A program made the position numbers and the translations under genes. From positions 1 through 5,209 of the forward strand of contig QMVA01000121.1 in assembly GCA_003660865.1 (NCBI GenBank): 5,209 bases of DNA, written 5' to 3'. This DNA comes from Candidatus Nanohalarchaeota archaeon (lineage in GTDB: Archaea; EX4484-52; B79-G9). This document shows, piece by piece, positions 1-5,208 of this stretch (the first letter of the stretch is position 1; every line of letters starts with the position of its first letter). Below the pieces are notes generated by a model, which was not told where the DNA came from, made no database searches, and saw only the letters and a program-made list of their open reading frames with translations.

Positions 1-120
1 AAATCGGTAGCTAAAGGGTTCAAAGAGAATATGAAGATAATCTTTGATGATTTTCTTCCGAGATGGAATTATACGGTGGTTCCACAATGAGAAACACGGA
101 AGTTATTTTGTTCTCGTTCC
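1..120 (+). pseudogene. Upstream fragment of an unrecognised, interrupted gene
   Basis: Only one plus-strand frame is open from the window edge; it ends at TGA 88-90 with the peptide FDDFLPRWNYTVVPQ. The +1 frame then carries NEKHGSYFVLVPN up to the element at 121. Read together with a one-base correction near 86, these give a smooth sequence (RWNYTVVP-NEKHGSYFVLVPN), and the second frame runs in phase into the fragment at 301-672 once the element is removed. I infer a single gene with one frameshift and one insertion. The alternative is that an independent gene ends at 90 and another begins at ATG 47 in the +1 frame, overlapping it. The 5' end lies outside the window. I recognise no family; a transposase C-terminus was considered without support. 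Confidence 0.45.
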
Positions 121-303
121 TAACCCCCAGTCACCGCTCCCTTCGGTCGCTATAGACTGGGGGCATGACGCGCTTCAGCCTATGGCGCAAAGTTAGAAAG
201 CGCCCTTTGCGAGCGGGGATTTATTCTTAAAAATGTTAACATAGCTCCCGGTTTCCGCTCCCTTCGGTCGCTCAAACCGGGCAGAAATCTATTTCTTTAT
301 AAC
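121..303. mobile_element. Twin-hairpin repeat element, copy 1 (183 bp)
   Basis: This segment is nearly identical to 2652-2833: one substitution (G161 versus A2692) and one extra G in the run 215-218, with no similarity beyond the ends. Left hairpin: CCCCCAGTC 124-132 pairs with GACTGGGGG 155-163. Centre: CGCAAAG 186-192 pairs with CTTTGCG 205-211. Then comes the 10-bp palindrome ATGTTAACAT at 233-242. Right hairpin: CCCGGTTT 247-254 pairs with AAACCGGG 274-281. Both outer hairpins carry the same 18-nt loop, CCGCTCCCTTCGGTCGCT, on unrelated stems. TAAC is present at 121-124 and at 300-303. There is no transposase and no convincing ORF inside. It interrupts a gene, and removing it with one TAAC rejoins that gene in frame. 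I infer a non-autonomous mobile element, possibly related to IS200/IS605 derivatives, which end in hairpins; the family assignment is unproven. Confidence 0.75.
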
Positions 304-672
304 GAGATTCTCAATGCTAATTGTGCGAGAGATCCATTACATAAAAATTACTGCGATATAAACGCTTTTGAAACACGAAGGGATAATGATGCGATAATTG
401 ATGATATTGTAACTGGCGGGATGGGATATAAGCATCGGCCTGATGAAATAGCGGGATTGGATTATGTGTATTCTATTTTATCTTCAACAGGAACAAATCG
501 GATTGAGGAGATATCTGCTATATATAATAACGATGTGAAGATACCGCTTAGATGTTCAAATATCGCAATTAATTCAAATGATCGCATGATAACTGCGTTA
601 ACAGTATCTGAGGGTGCTTCTGCTGTGGTAAAACATTTGGAGGAAGATTATTTACTTCGAGTATCATCATAG
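304..672 (+). pseudogene. Downstream fragment of the interrupted, unrecognised gene
   Basis: This frame is open from inside the element (after TGA 166-168) to TAG 670-672. The first in-frame ATG is at 421, so a gene caller would report an 83-residue protein starting MGYKHRPDEIAG. The codons before 421 also look protein-like (EILNANCARDPLHKNY, then DINAFETRRD), so ATG 421 is probably internal and the fragment is the C-terminal ~123 residues of a longer protein. No ribosome site is visible before 421. If the element is excised with one TAAC, VPN from the left joins EILNAN in phase. The peptide contains HRPDEIAGLDY, a serine/threonine-rich turn (SSTGTNRIEE) and KIPLRCSNIAIN. I recognise no catalytic motif, signal peptide or membrane segment. 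It ends 20 bp from the convergent DHH gene. Function unknown. Confidence 0.55.
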
Positions 673-692
673 TTGTGTCAGAGGTTTATGGG

Positions 693-2297
693 TTAATGCA
701 GTTCTTCGATGTATTTTGTCAGTTTCTCTAAAACTTCGTCTTTTGCGTTTTCTATAAATCTGATGGAGCCTGCGACTTCATGACCACCGCCGGATACCAT
801 GCCATAAGGTATATCTTTTTGGAGACGCGCAACGAAGAGATTTACATTGAATCCCAGTTTTTCGCATGAACTGTTGGAGCGCAGGGTTATGAAGTCCGGA
901 CCGTGGCCGATAGATACAATATTTTTAGCGCCGTGTTTCTGGTTGAGACAGTCATTCAGTATTCCGATAGATTTGCCTGGCGCGGGAAAGTCGCCTCTTT
1001 GGGTTGATTTGGCTATGTCTATGAGTGCAATGATGATGTTGTTTTTCAGGGTCTTTTCATCTGCGTAGTTGAGGAGTGCTTTTGTCTGTATTTTTATTTT
1101 TTCCTGTATGTCTTCGTATAGCAGGTCTACTAGTGATATGTTTTTTTCATCTTCGTGGATCAGGTCATAGACAAGACCGGAGTCCTGCATGAATTTCAGG
1201 TAGCTTGCTTCATAATCGACGCATGCTGCAATCTTTTTCAGGTACTCTTTGTCTTTTTTGGAGTTTTTTAGGTACTGCTCGAATTCAGGTCCTTTTGATC
1301 TGTCGCCAATCCCAGATAGAGCAGGCAGTATTTTCAGGTCGTCTGTTGTCTGGTTGATTATCTTTGAGAGTTCGTACGCGAGCATGCCTGCTGTCAGGTT
1401 CTTGTCGCCTCCTTTAAGGTAGGGATTGATGTGGACATCAATGTACGGGTCAACTACAGATTTTTCGTCTTTCACTTCAGTGAAATGGTGGTCTACAACG
1501 ATCATCGGGATGTTGTAGAGTTTAGCTTTTCTTATGCTTAATAGGTCTTCTTCTGTGGATCCGTTGTCTACAAGTATTATCAATGGTTCCAGTCTTTGGA
1601 ATCTTTCGATATTCTTTTTTGCGAATGCGAGGTCTTTCAGGACGTCTTTGTATTCGTAGAATGGTGTGACTGACGGTGACCTGTCGTAGTGAAACCATTT
1701 ATCACGATTCCCGAAGCGATTCTCAATCAGCGGCAGGATTGCTTTTTCGATTGCGATTGCGCCTGCGTATCCGTCCATGTCTGCATGATGGCGGATCTGA
1801 ACTTGCCGCCCTTCATAAATTGATTTTTTGATCAATGCAGATGCGCTTATAAAATTGTCTTTTAGTGCGTCGAGTATGGGGCTTTTGATTGTGAAGCTGA
1901 TGTCCTGTGATTCTGGTTCTTTTGTCATGATATTGTCTATTTCCATGGAGATATCTTCTATTTTTGACATCTCTATGATGTTCATTCTCTTTTTGTCGTC
2001 TATTATCTTTATTGTTACTTTTGCGCGTATGGAATTGCTTTCTTTGATTTCAGGGTATGCTCTTTCGCCTGGTGAGATGAAGCCTGCTATGTCTGATGTA
2101 CCTGTATTGTCTTCAATTTTGAATATTGTGGGTCCTCTTGTCTGGATGATTTTGTTGACTTTGGCTTCTACTGTGTATACACCGCTTTCGTTTGATGTGA
2201 GCTCAGATACTTTGTTTGGTTCTATTTGGTTATCTTTTTTCTTTTTGATTTTTATTGTGATGTTTCCAAAGGTTTTTTCATTTTCATTTATTTTCAT
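693..2297 (-). CDS. RecJ-like DHH/DHHA1 phosphoesterase with N-terminal OB-fold
   Basis: A 534-residue protein of the archaeal RecJ-like DHH group, whose members are manganese-dependent nucleases or nucleotide phosphodiesterases; the substrate here cannot be read from sequence. Residues about 38-115 form an OB-fold nucleic-acid binding domain (VYTVEAKVNKI, FKIEDNTGTSDIAGF). The DHH domain follows: motif I RHHADMDG 169-176, motif II VDN 243-245, motif III VVDHH 267-271, and a GIGD motif 329-332. The C-terminal DHHA1 domain contains IGHGPDF 463-469 and the signature GGGH 503-506. All expected metal-ligand motifs are present, so it should be active and cytoplasmic. The architecture resembles the archaeal COG1107 group, but the DnaJ-type zinc finger found in many of those proteins is absent; the first 30 residues are only a lysine-rich stretch. 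ATG 2297 is preceded by AGGTGGT at good spacing. It follows the SEC-C ORF on the same strand, likely one operon. Confidence 0.93.
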   Translation of the reverse strand: MKINENEKTFGNITIKIKKKKDNQIEPNKVSELTSNESGVYTVEAKVNKIIQTRGPTIFKIEDNTGTSDIAGFISPGERAYPEIKESNSIRAKVTIKIIDDKKRMNIIEMSKIEDISMEIDNIMTKEPESQDISFTIKSPILDALKDNFISASALIKKSIYEGRQVQIRHHADMDGYAGAIAIEKAILPLIENRFGNRDKWFHYDRSPSVTPFYEYKDVLKDLAFAKKNIERFQRLEPLIILVDNGSTEEDLLSIRKAKLYNIPMIVVDHHFTEVKDEKSVVDPYIDVHINPYLKGGDKNLTAGMLAYELSKIINQTTDDLKILPALSGIGDRSKGPEFEQYLKNSKKDKEYLKKIAACVDYEASYLKFMQDSGLVYDLIHEDEKNISLVDLLYEDIQEKIKIQTKALLNYADEKTLKNNIIIALIDIAKSTQRGDFPAPGKSIGILNDCLNQKHGAKNIVSIGHGPDFITLRSNSSCEKLGFNVNLFVARLQKDIPYGMVSGGGHEVAGSIRFIENAKDEVLEKLTKYIEELH

Positions 2298-2300
2298 TGT

Positions 2301-2307
2301 ACCACCT
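2301..2307 (-). promoter_or_regulatory. Ribosome binding site of the DHH gene
   Basis: Read on the minus strand this is AGGTGGT, three bases before ATG 2297. It is a good partial match to the archaeal anti-Shine-Dalgarno complement (AGGAGGTGAT), and it supports ATG 2297 as the start. Confidence 0.6.
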
Positions 2308-2373
2308 GATTATTTTAATCAATGGAAAACCCGGGATTCTTCAATTTACACCATTATCCCAATGATTTTTTTA

Positions 2374-2514
2374 TCAACTCTCACTGTTCTTTAAACAGCA
2401 TTTCTTGTATTTTTTACCGGAACCACATAGGCATGGCTCATTTCTGCCTGTTTTATTTGCCTTTGTTTCCAATGACTTCAATGGTGTTTTTGATTTCGCA
2501 TATGTCAGTTTCAT
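2374..2514 (-). CDS. Small SEC-C zinc-motif protein (possibly frameshifted)
   Basis: A 46-residue ORF ending in a clear SEC-C motif: GRNEPCLCGSGKKYKKCC, residues 23-40. SEC-C is the zinc-binding motif first described at the C-terminus of SecA (CxCx8CC or CxCx8HC), where it contacts ribosome or SecB; it also occurs alone in small bacterial and archaeal proteins of unknown role. All four cysteines (28, 30, 39, 40) are present; the second motif residue is Leu instead of the usual Pro. The ORF begins at ATG 2514, which has no Shine-Dalgarno. A good GGAGG (2543-2547) instead serves ATG 2533 in another frame; that 26-codon frame reads ICEIKNTIEVIGNKGK and stops at 2453, exactly where the SEC-C motif begins. 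Adding one A in the A-run near 2457 would give NKGKIKTGRNEPC, so the true gene may be 2374-2533 with a single-base frameshift. It lies 76 bp upstream of the DHH gene on the same strand. Confidence 0.7.
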   Translation of the reverse strand: MKLTYAKSKTPLKSLETKANKTGRNEPCLCGSGKKYKKCCLKNSES

Positions 2515-2542
2515 GTATGTTTTTCATTGCCATCAATTTCAT

Positions 2543-2547
2543 CCTCC
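2543..2547 (-). promoter_or_regulatory. Shine-Dalgarno GGAGG upstream of the SEC-C region
   Basis: On the minus strand, GGAGG lies nine bases before ATG 2533 and directly abuts ATG 2542 (same frame). That spacing favours ATG 2533, whose frame differs from the intact SEC-C frame. This is the main reason to suspect a frameshift in the small gene. Confidence 0.55.
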
Positions 2548-2551
2548 GACT

Positions 2552-2576
2552 AAATTTATAGGGTATGATATTTAAA
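2552..2576 (-). promoter_or_regulatory. Candidate archaeal TATA-box region of the SEC-C/DHH operon
   Basis: Two AT-rich TATA-like stretches lie on the minus strand: TTTAAATA (2569-2576) and TATAAATT (2552-2559). A start about 25 bases downstream of the first would fall near 2547, at the GGAGG; from the second it would fall near ATG 2533. Which one is used, if either, cannot be decided from the sequence. Confidence 0.3.
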
Positions 2577-2651
2577 AATGATGGTAGTGGTTGGAATAAA
2601 ATACACTTCAAAAAGTGTAGTAACTACTTCAAAAATAGAAGTAGATGTCAA

Positions 2652-2833
2652 TAACCCCCAGTCACCGCTCCCTTCGGTCGCTATAGACTGGAGGCATGAC
2701 GCGCTTCAGCCTATGGCGCAAAGTTAGAAAGCGCCCTTTGCGAGCGGGATTTATTCTTAAAAATGTTAACATAGCTCCCGGTTTCCGCTCCCTTCGGTCG
2801 CTCAAACCGGGCAGAAATCTATTTCTTTATAAC
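2652..2833. mobile_element. Twin-hairpin repeat element, copy 2 (182 bp)
   Basis: Second copy of the element at 121-303, in the same orientation. Left stem 2655-2663 pairs with 2686-2694, but A2692 replaces the G of copy 1 and creates one C-A mispair. Central stem is 2717-2723 with 2736-2742; palindrome ATGTTAACAT is at 2763-2772; right stem is 2777-2784 with 2804-2811. The 18-nt loop sequence recurs at 2665-2682 and 2785-2802. TAAC stands at 2652-2655 and 2830-2833. It lies just upstream of the readable part of the ion channel pseudogene, within or next to the missing start of S1. Unlike copy 1, excision does not obviously restore a long frame, because the adjoining gene is decayed. Confidence 0.75.
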
Positions 2834-2834
2834 T

Positions 2835-3218
2835 GGTCTTAATTTCTTTGCAGTGTGTGTTTTTGTTCTGAATTCTTATTTTCATTCAAAATATCTCGAT
2901 CTTTTCAGGTGTATTGAGATTGCGATGGTTTCTATATTTATTTTGGAGTATGCCCTTCGCCTCTGGATTGCAGATTATAAGATAAGGCATGTATTTCATT
3001 TTTACAGTATTGTAGACCTTGTTGCGATAATTCCTACGTTTATCACTTTTCTTGATTTCCGGTTCATACGCATCATCAGGGTGTTTCGGATTTTCAGATT
3101 TATGCGGTTTATAGATACTGGTACGTTCCTTACCAAGGAAGCGAAACTGCACGACGTCAGGATATTAAAAATCGTGTTTACACTTGTTTTAATTATTTTC
3201 GTGTTTTCTTCTTTTATT
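2835..3218 (+). pseudogene. Voltage-gated cation channel, N-terminal part (S1 partial to S5)
   Basis: Membrane protein fragment of the prokaryotic six-helix voltage-gated ion channel family (KvAP-like potassium channels). The frame is open from within the upstream element; GTG 2853 would be a nominal start for a 162-residue ORF ending at 3341, but homology begins earlier (LNFFAVCVFVLNSY looks like the end of S1) and ends at about 3218. In GTG-numbered residues: S2 17-39 with the acidic LEYALRLW motif; S3 49-65 containing IVDLVAIIP; S4 68-86, the voltage sensor, with arginines at 70, 73, 76, 79, 82 and 85, every third residue; S5 103-122. The reading then runs into unrelated sequence (PKWVNTQP). 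The start of S1 is missing next to repeat copy 2. The pore and tail are found at 3620-3901 in another frame, so this is a broken gene. Confidence 0.85.
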
Positions 3219-3270
3219 CCCAAGTGGGTAAATACCCAGCCGCTTGCTACGGATATAAATCACTTGGGAA
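3217..3270. repeat. Nested inverted repeat at the left edge of the insert
   Basis: Ten-base arms TTCCCAAGTG and CACTTGGGAA enclose 34 bases, within which GGGTA and TACCC form a second short stem sharing G3226. There is no T-run after it, so a terminator is not favoured. Its position exactly where channel homology ends suggests the end of an inserted element. Confidence 0.6.
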
Positions 3271-3613
3271 GATTAAAAATCATGAAAATTCATGTTGATG
3301 GGGTGTATTTTCAAGCTTCCTTTCGCAACAATAGCATATAGGAAAGATATAGGAAATACGCCAATTACATTAAATTTCCGCAGATTTAATTGTCAGGTCA
3401 TAATTTATGGACAATTAAAAATCACCGACTTAGAAATTCGCGTAATACCCTGGAGCTTGCTCCGATTGGGATGCCGTCAAAGCCAGACATTATCGTATGG
3501 CTTTGCCACATACGTCACTATTGGTACAGTATTTACGATGAGTATAGCGAATTTCAGGCGATTTTTTTTAGTTATGAAGCAGAACGATTTGATAATCCGC
3601 AGATTGGGATCTG
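3217..3613. mobile_element. Foreign insert of about 390 bp inside the channel gene
   Basis: In related channels about 25 residues separate S5 from the pore helix; here about 400 bp do. The left edge coincides with a 10-bp inverted repeat (TTCCCAAGTG 3217-3226 with CACTTGGGAA 3261-3270) that encloses a second palindrome, GGGTA-AA-TACCC (3226-3237). Near the right edge is a small hairpin, CAGAT-TGGG-ATCTG (3600-3613). Edges are approximate, set by where channel homology stops and resumes. Two frames are open inside: 3286-3663 (ATG 3292) and 3390-3641 (TTG start; GMPSKPDIIVWLCHIRHYW and YSIYDEYSEF). Neither resembles a protein I know and neither has a convincing ribosome site. It could be a non-autonomous mobile element or a captured gene fragment; hairpins at both edges favour the former. 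I see no target duplication. Confidence 0.4.
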
Positions 3614-3619
3614 GAAATC

Positions 3620-3901
3620 GCAATGTATTTTTCAATTGTGACTCCTACAACTGTCTGTTTTAGGGATATTGTTCCCGTGAATGTTGCAAGGAAAATAACA
3701 ACCGTCCTGATGATACTTATGAGTATTGCATTGATACTCTAACAGTTGGGGCTGCTGATAAGAGAGTTCATGTTCTCACAAGTAGATAAGAGACTTGTGA
3801 TTCACAAGAAATGCGGACTTAAGCAACATGATGTTGATGCGATACATTGTAAGCATTGCGGTGGTATAGTTTACCATGAAACTGATGGTGAGGTTAAATA
3901 G
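3620..3901 (+). pseudogene. Voltage-gated cation channel, C-terminal part (pore, S6, zinc ribbon)
   Basis: The frame reads AMYFSIVTPTTVCFRDIVPV, matching the pore helix and filter of the same family; intact members have TTVGYGD or TTVGFGD. Both filter glycines are lost (Gly to Cys and Gly to Arg, each possible by one base change). S6 follows (ARKITTVLMILMSIALI), then an in-frame TAA at 3740-3742 where relatives usually have Pro-Trp, then QLGLLIREF. From ATG 3770 a 43-codon stretch ends the protein with a zinc ribbon, HKKCGLKQHDVDAIHCKHCG, of the type found at the tail of some prokaryotic channels; the first ligand is His where Cys is usual. A gene caller might report 3770-3901 as a separate small zinc protein. 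This part is in a different frame from 2835-3218. It is a pseudogene because filter loss, stop and insert together exclude conduction. Confidence 0.8.
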
Positions 3902-3965
3902 AATTGTTGATGCGCTTCAGGATATATCTGTTGATTCCAAGTGACTTCTTATCCTGTAGATTCAT
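3894..3965 (-). CDS. Possible 23-residue ORF downstream of kae1
   Basis: ATG 3965 lies nine bases after the kae1 stop on the same strand and opens a short frame, MNLQDKKSLGINRYILKRIN plus three more residues, ending at TAA 3894-3896. The spacing is operon-like, but the upstream bases (GAGAG, then TACAAG) are a weak ribosome site and its end overlaps the channel pseudogene on the other strand. It does not resemble Bud32, the kinase often linked to Kae1 in archaea. It may be a chance ORF or the start of a truncated gene. Confidence 0.2.
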   Translation of the reverse strand: MNLQDKKSLGINRYILKRINNSI

Positions 3966-3974
3966 CTTGTACTC

Positions 3975-4931
3975 TCAATCGTCGACGCGCCATTTTGGGA
4001 GTATTTTGCTGTCTTTGATATTGAGTATCTTTCTCTGCTTGTAGTTCAAAATACCACTCCATGCAATCATTATGCCGTTATCGCCTGCGTATTTCATGGG
4101 GCATGCGGAGTATTTCGCGCCTCTTTCTTTGCACATATCAGAGAGCATTTCCTTGAACCTGCTGTTTGCAGCGACACCGCCTGTGATGAGGACTTCCTGC
4201 TTTCCTGTGTGCGCGAGTGCTCTTTCAGTCACTTCTATGAGCATTGCAAATGCATGTTCCTGGAAGGAGTAGCAGAGGTCTTCAAGTTTTGCGCCGGATT
4301 TGTGCCTTCTTGTGATGTCTGTGACCAGTCCTGAATAAGAGAAGTCCATGCCTTTTACTGCGTATGGGAGTTCAATGTATTTGCCTTTTTTTGCAAGTTT
4401 TTCAATTATCGGTCCTCCAGGGAATCCGAGGTCGCATTCTCTTGCGAATTTGTCTATTGCGTTTCCTATGGCGATGTCGAGTGTTTCTCCGAATACGCGA
4501 TATTTGTTGCAGCTGAATCCTATGACCTGCGAGTTGCCACCGGAGACGTAGAGGACGATAGGGTCTTTTGCGCTTGTCAGGAGTTTTGCAATGTCAATGT
4601 GTGATATGCAATGGTTTACGCCAACAAGCGGCTTTGTGAGTTTCAGGGACAGGGCTCTTGCAAATGTTGCTGTGATACGCAGGCATGGGGGGAGCCCCGG
4701 ACCTTGTGAGAATGAGATAATGTCGAGGTCTTCGGAGTTGATTTTGGCTTCCATGAGGGCGTCTTTTAGCAGCTTTGGCGCAATTTCTGCGTGGTGTTCT
4801 GCTGCTTCTCTTGGGTGGATACCTTTAGGTGGGAAGAAACTTGATTTGACGTCTGACAGGATGTTTCCTTTGTCGTCTATGATGCCTATGCCCAGTGTGT
4901 GGGCGGTCCCTTCAATTCCTAGTGATAGCAT
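3975..4931 (-). CDS. kae1: Kae1, tRNA N6-threonylcarbamoyladenosine synthase subunit (KEOPS)
   Basis: A 318-residue member of the universal Kae1/TsaD/OSGEP family of ASKHA-fold proteins. As the catalytic KEOPS subunit it transfers threonylcarbamoyl from threonylcarbamoyl-AMP to A37 of ANN-decoding tRNAs, giving t6A; it acts in the cytoplasm. Visible motifs: N-terminal LGIEGTAHTLGIGI 4-17; SQGPGL 75-80; the metal-binding NHCISH 106-111 (His107, His111); the glycine-rich VSGGNSQ 129-135; GETLDIAIGNAIDKF 148-162; FPGGP 170-174; GGVAAN 251-256; and PMKYAGDNGIMIAW 278-291 with Asp284 as third metal ligand. Length matches stand-alone archaeal Kae1; the C-terminal Bud32 kinase domain fused to Kae1 in some methanogens is absent and no separate Bud32 is in the window. 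ATG 4931 is chosen because the family-typical N-terminus starts there and a TATA box lies about 25 bases upstream, implying a leaderless transcript. It converges with the channel pseudogene. Confidence 0.97.
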   Translation of the reverse strand: MLSLGIEGTAHTLGIGIIDDKGNILSDVKSSFFPPKGIHPREAAEHHAEIAPKLLKDALMEAKINSEDLDIISFSQGPGLPPCLRITATFARALSLKLTKPLVGVNHCISHIDIAKLLTSAKDPIVLYVSGGNSQVIGFSCNKYRVFGETLDIAIGNAIDKFARECDLGFPGGPIIEKLAKKGKYIELPYAVKGMDFSYSGLVTDITRRHKSGAKLEDLCYSFQEHAFAMLIEVTERALAHTGKQEVLITGGVAANSRFKEMLSDMCKERGAKYSACPMKYAGDNGIMIAWSGILNYKQRKILNIKDSKILPKWRVDD

Positions 4932-4952
4932 GGGTTTTTTATAGATGGATAG

Positions 4953-4960
4953 GTTTATAT
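4953..4960 (-). promoter_or_regulatory. kae1: TATA box of kae1 (leaderless promoter)
   Basis: Minus-strand ATATAAAC is centred about 25 bases before the kae1 ATG, the usual archaeal TATA-to-start-site distance. No Shine-Dalgarno lies between it and the ATG (CTATAAAAAACCC). Together these suggest transcription starts at or next to the start codon. Confidence 0.6.
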
Positions 4961-5046
4961 TGTTAGGTTCTGTATCGTTATTCTGAATTTAGTTATGAGT
5001 GTTTTATTCTGTAGAGATCCAGAGAAACAGTGCAATAACCTAGTAC

Positions 5047-5208
5047 CTATTTTACATGAGAGATTTCTACATAATCTACATCAATGTATAGTGTATTTTC
5101 AAGCATGACGAGTGTATTTTCAAGCATGACGAGTGTATTTTCAAGCATGACGAGTGTATTTTCAAGCATGACGAGTGTATTTTCAAGCATGACGAGTGTA
5201 TTTTCAAG
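5047..5208 (-). CDS. C-terminus of a possible leucine-heptad repeat protein (partial)
   Basis: On the minus strand the tandem repeat reads as the heptad LENTLVM five times, then LENTL and a unique tail, YIDVDYVEISHVK, ending at TAG 5049-5047. Leucines fall at alternating 3- and 4-residue spacing (a and d positions), as in a coiled coil. The frame is open past the window edge, so only 53 residues are seen. It lies upstream of kae1 in the same direction. Against it: the 21-bp unit is open in several frames on both strands, including plus-strand ATG 5084 (SVFSSMT repeats), so any tandem repeat of this unit would look like this. I assign no function. Confidence 0.3.
   Translation of the reverse strand, partial: LENTLVMLENTLVMLENTLVMLENTLVMLENTLVMLENTLYIDVDYVEISHVK

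Noticed and set aside
121..303. tRNA or other known structured RNA gene, or a simple terminator
   Set aside because: No cloverleaf, T-loop or CCA-like features; hairpins are not followed by T-runs. Two copies with TAAC borders fit a repeat element better.
847..1068. 73-residue plus-strand ORF
   Set aside because: Antisense to the DHHA1 domain of the DHH gene; no ribosome site and no recognisable motif.
1828..2394. 188-residue plus-strand ORF, very hydrophobic
   Set aside because: Antisense to the OB-fold half of the DHH gene and the end of the SEC-C ORF, whose motifs are unmistakable. Its Ile/Leu/Ser/Phe-rich content is the typical mirror of Lys/Glu/Asp-rich coding.
2322..2561. 79-residue plus-strand ORF
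   Set aside because: It is the antisense of the SEC-C region; the CxCx8CC motif on the minus strand explains the open frame.
2886..3223. Two minus-strand ORFs (2886-3152 and 3002-3223)
   Set aside because: Antisense to the S2-S5 region of the channel, where the plus-strand frame shows the voltage-sensor pattern.
3770..3901. Independent small zinc-ribbon gene
   Set aside because: The same frame upstream encodes the pore and S6 of the channel, and this ribbon type occurs at the tail of some such channels, so it is treated as the end of the pseudogene.
4591..4944. 117-residue plus-strand ORF, with smaller ones at 4072-4272 and 4348-4551
   Set aside because: All are antisense to kae1, which carries every family motif.
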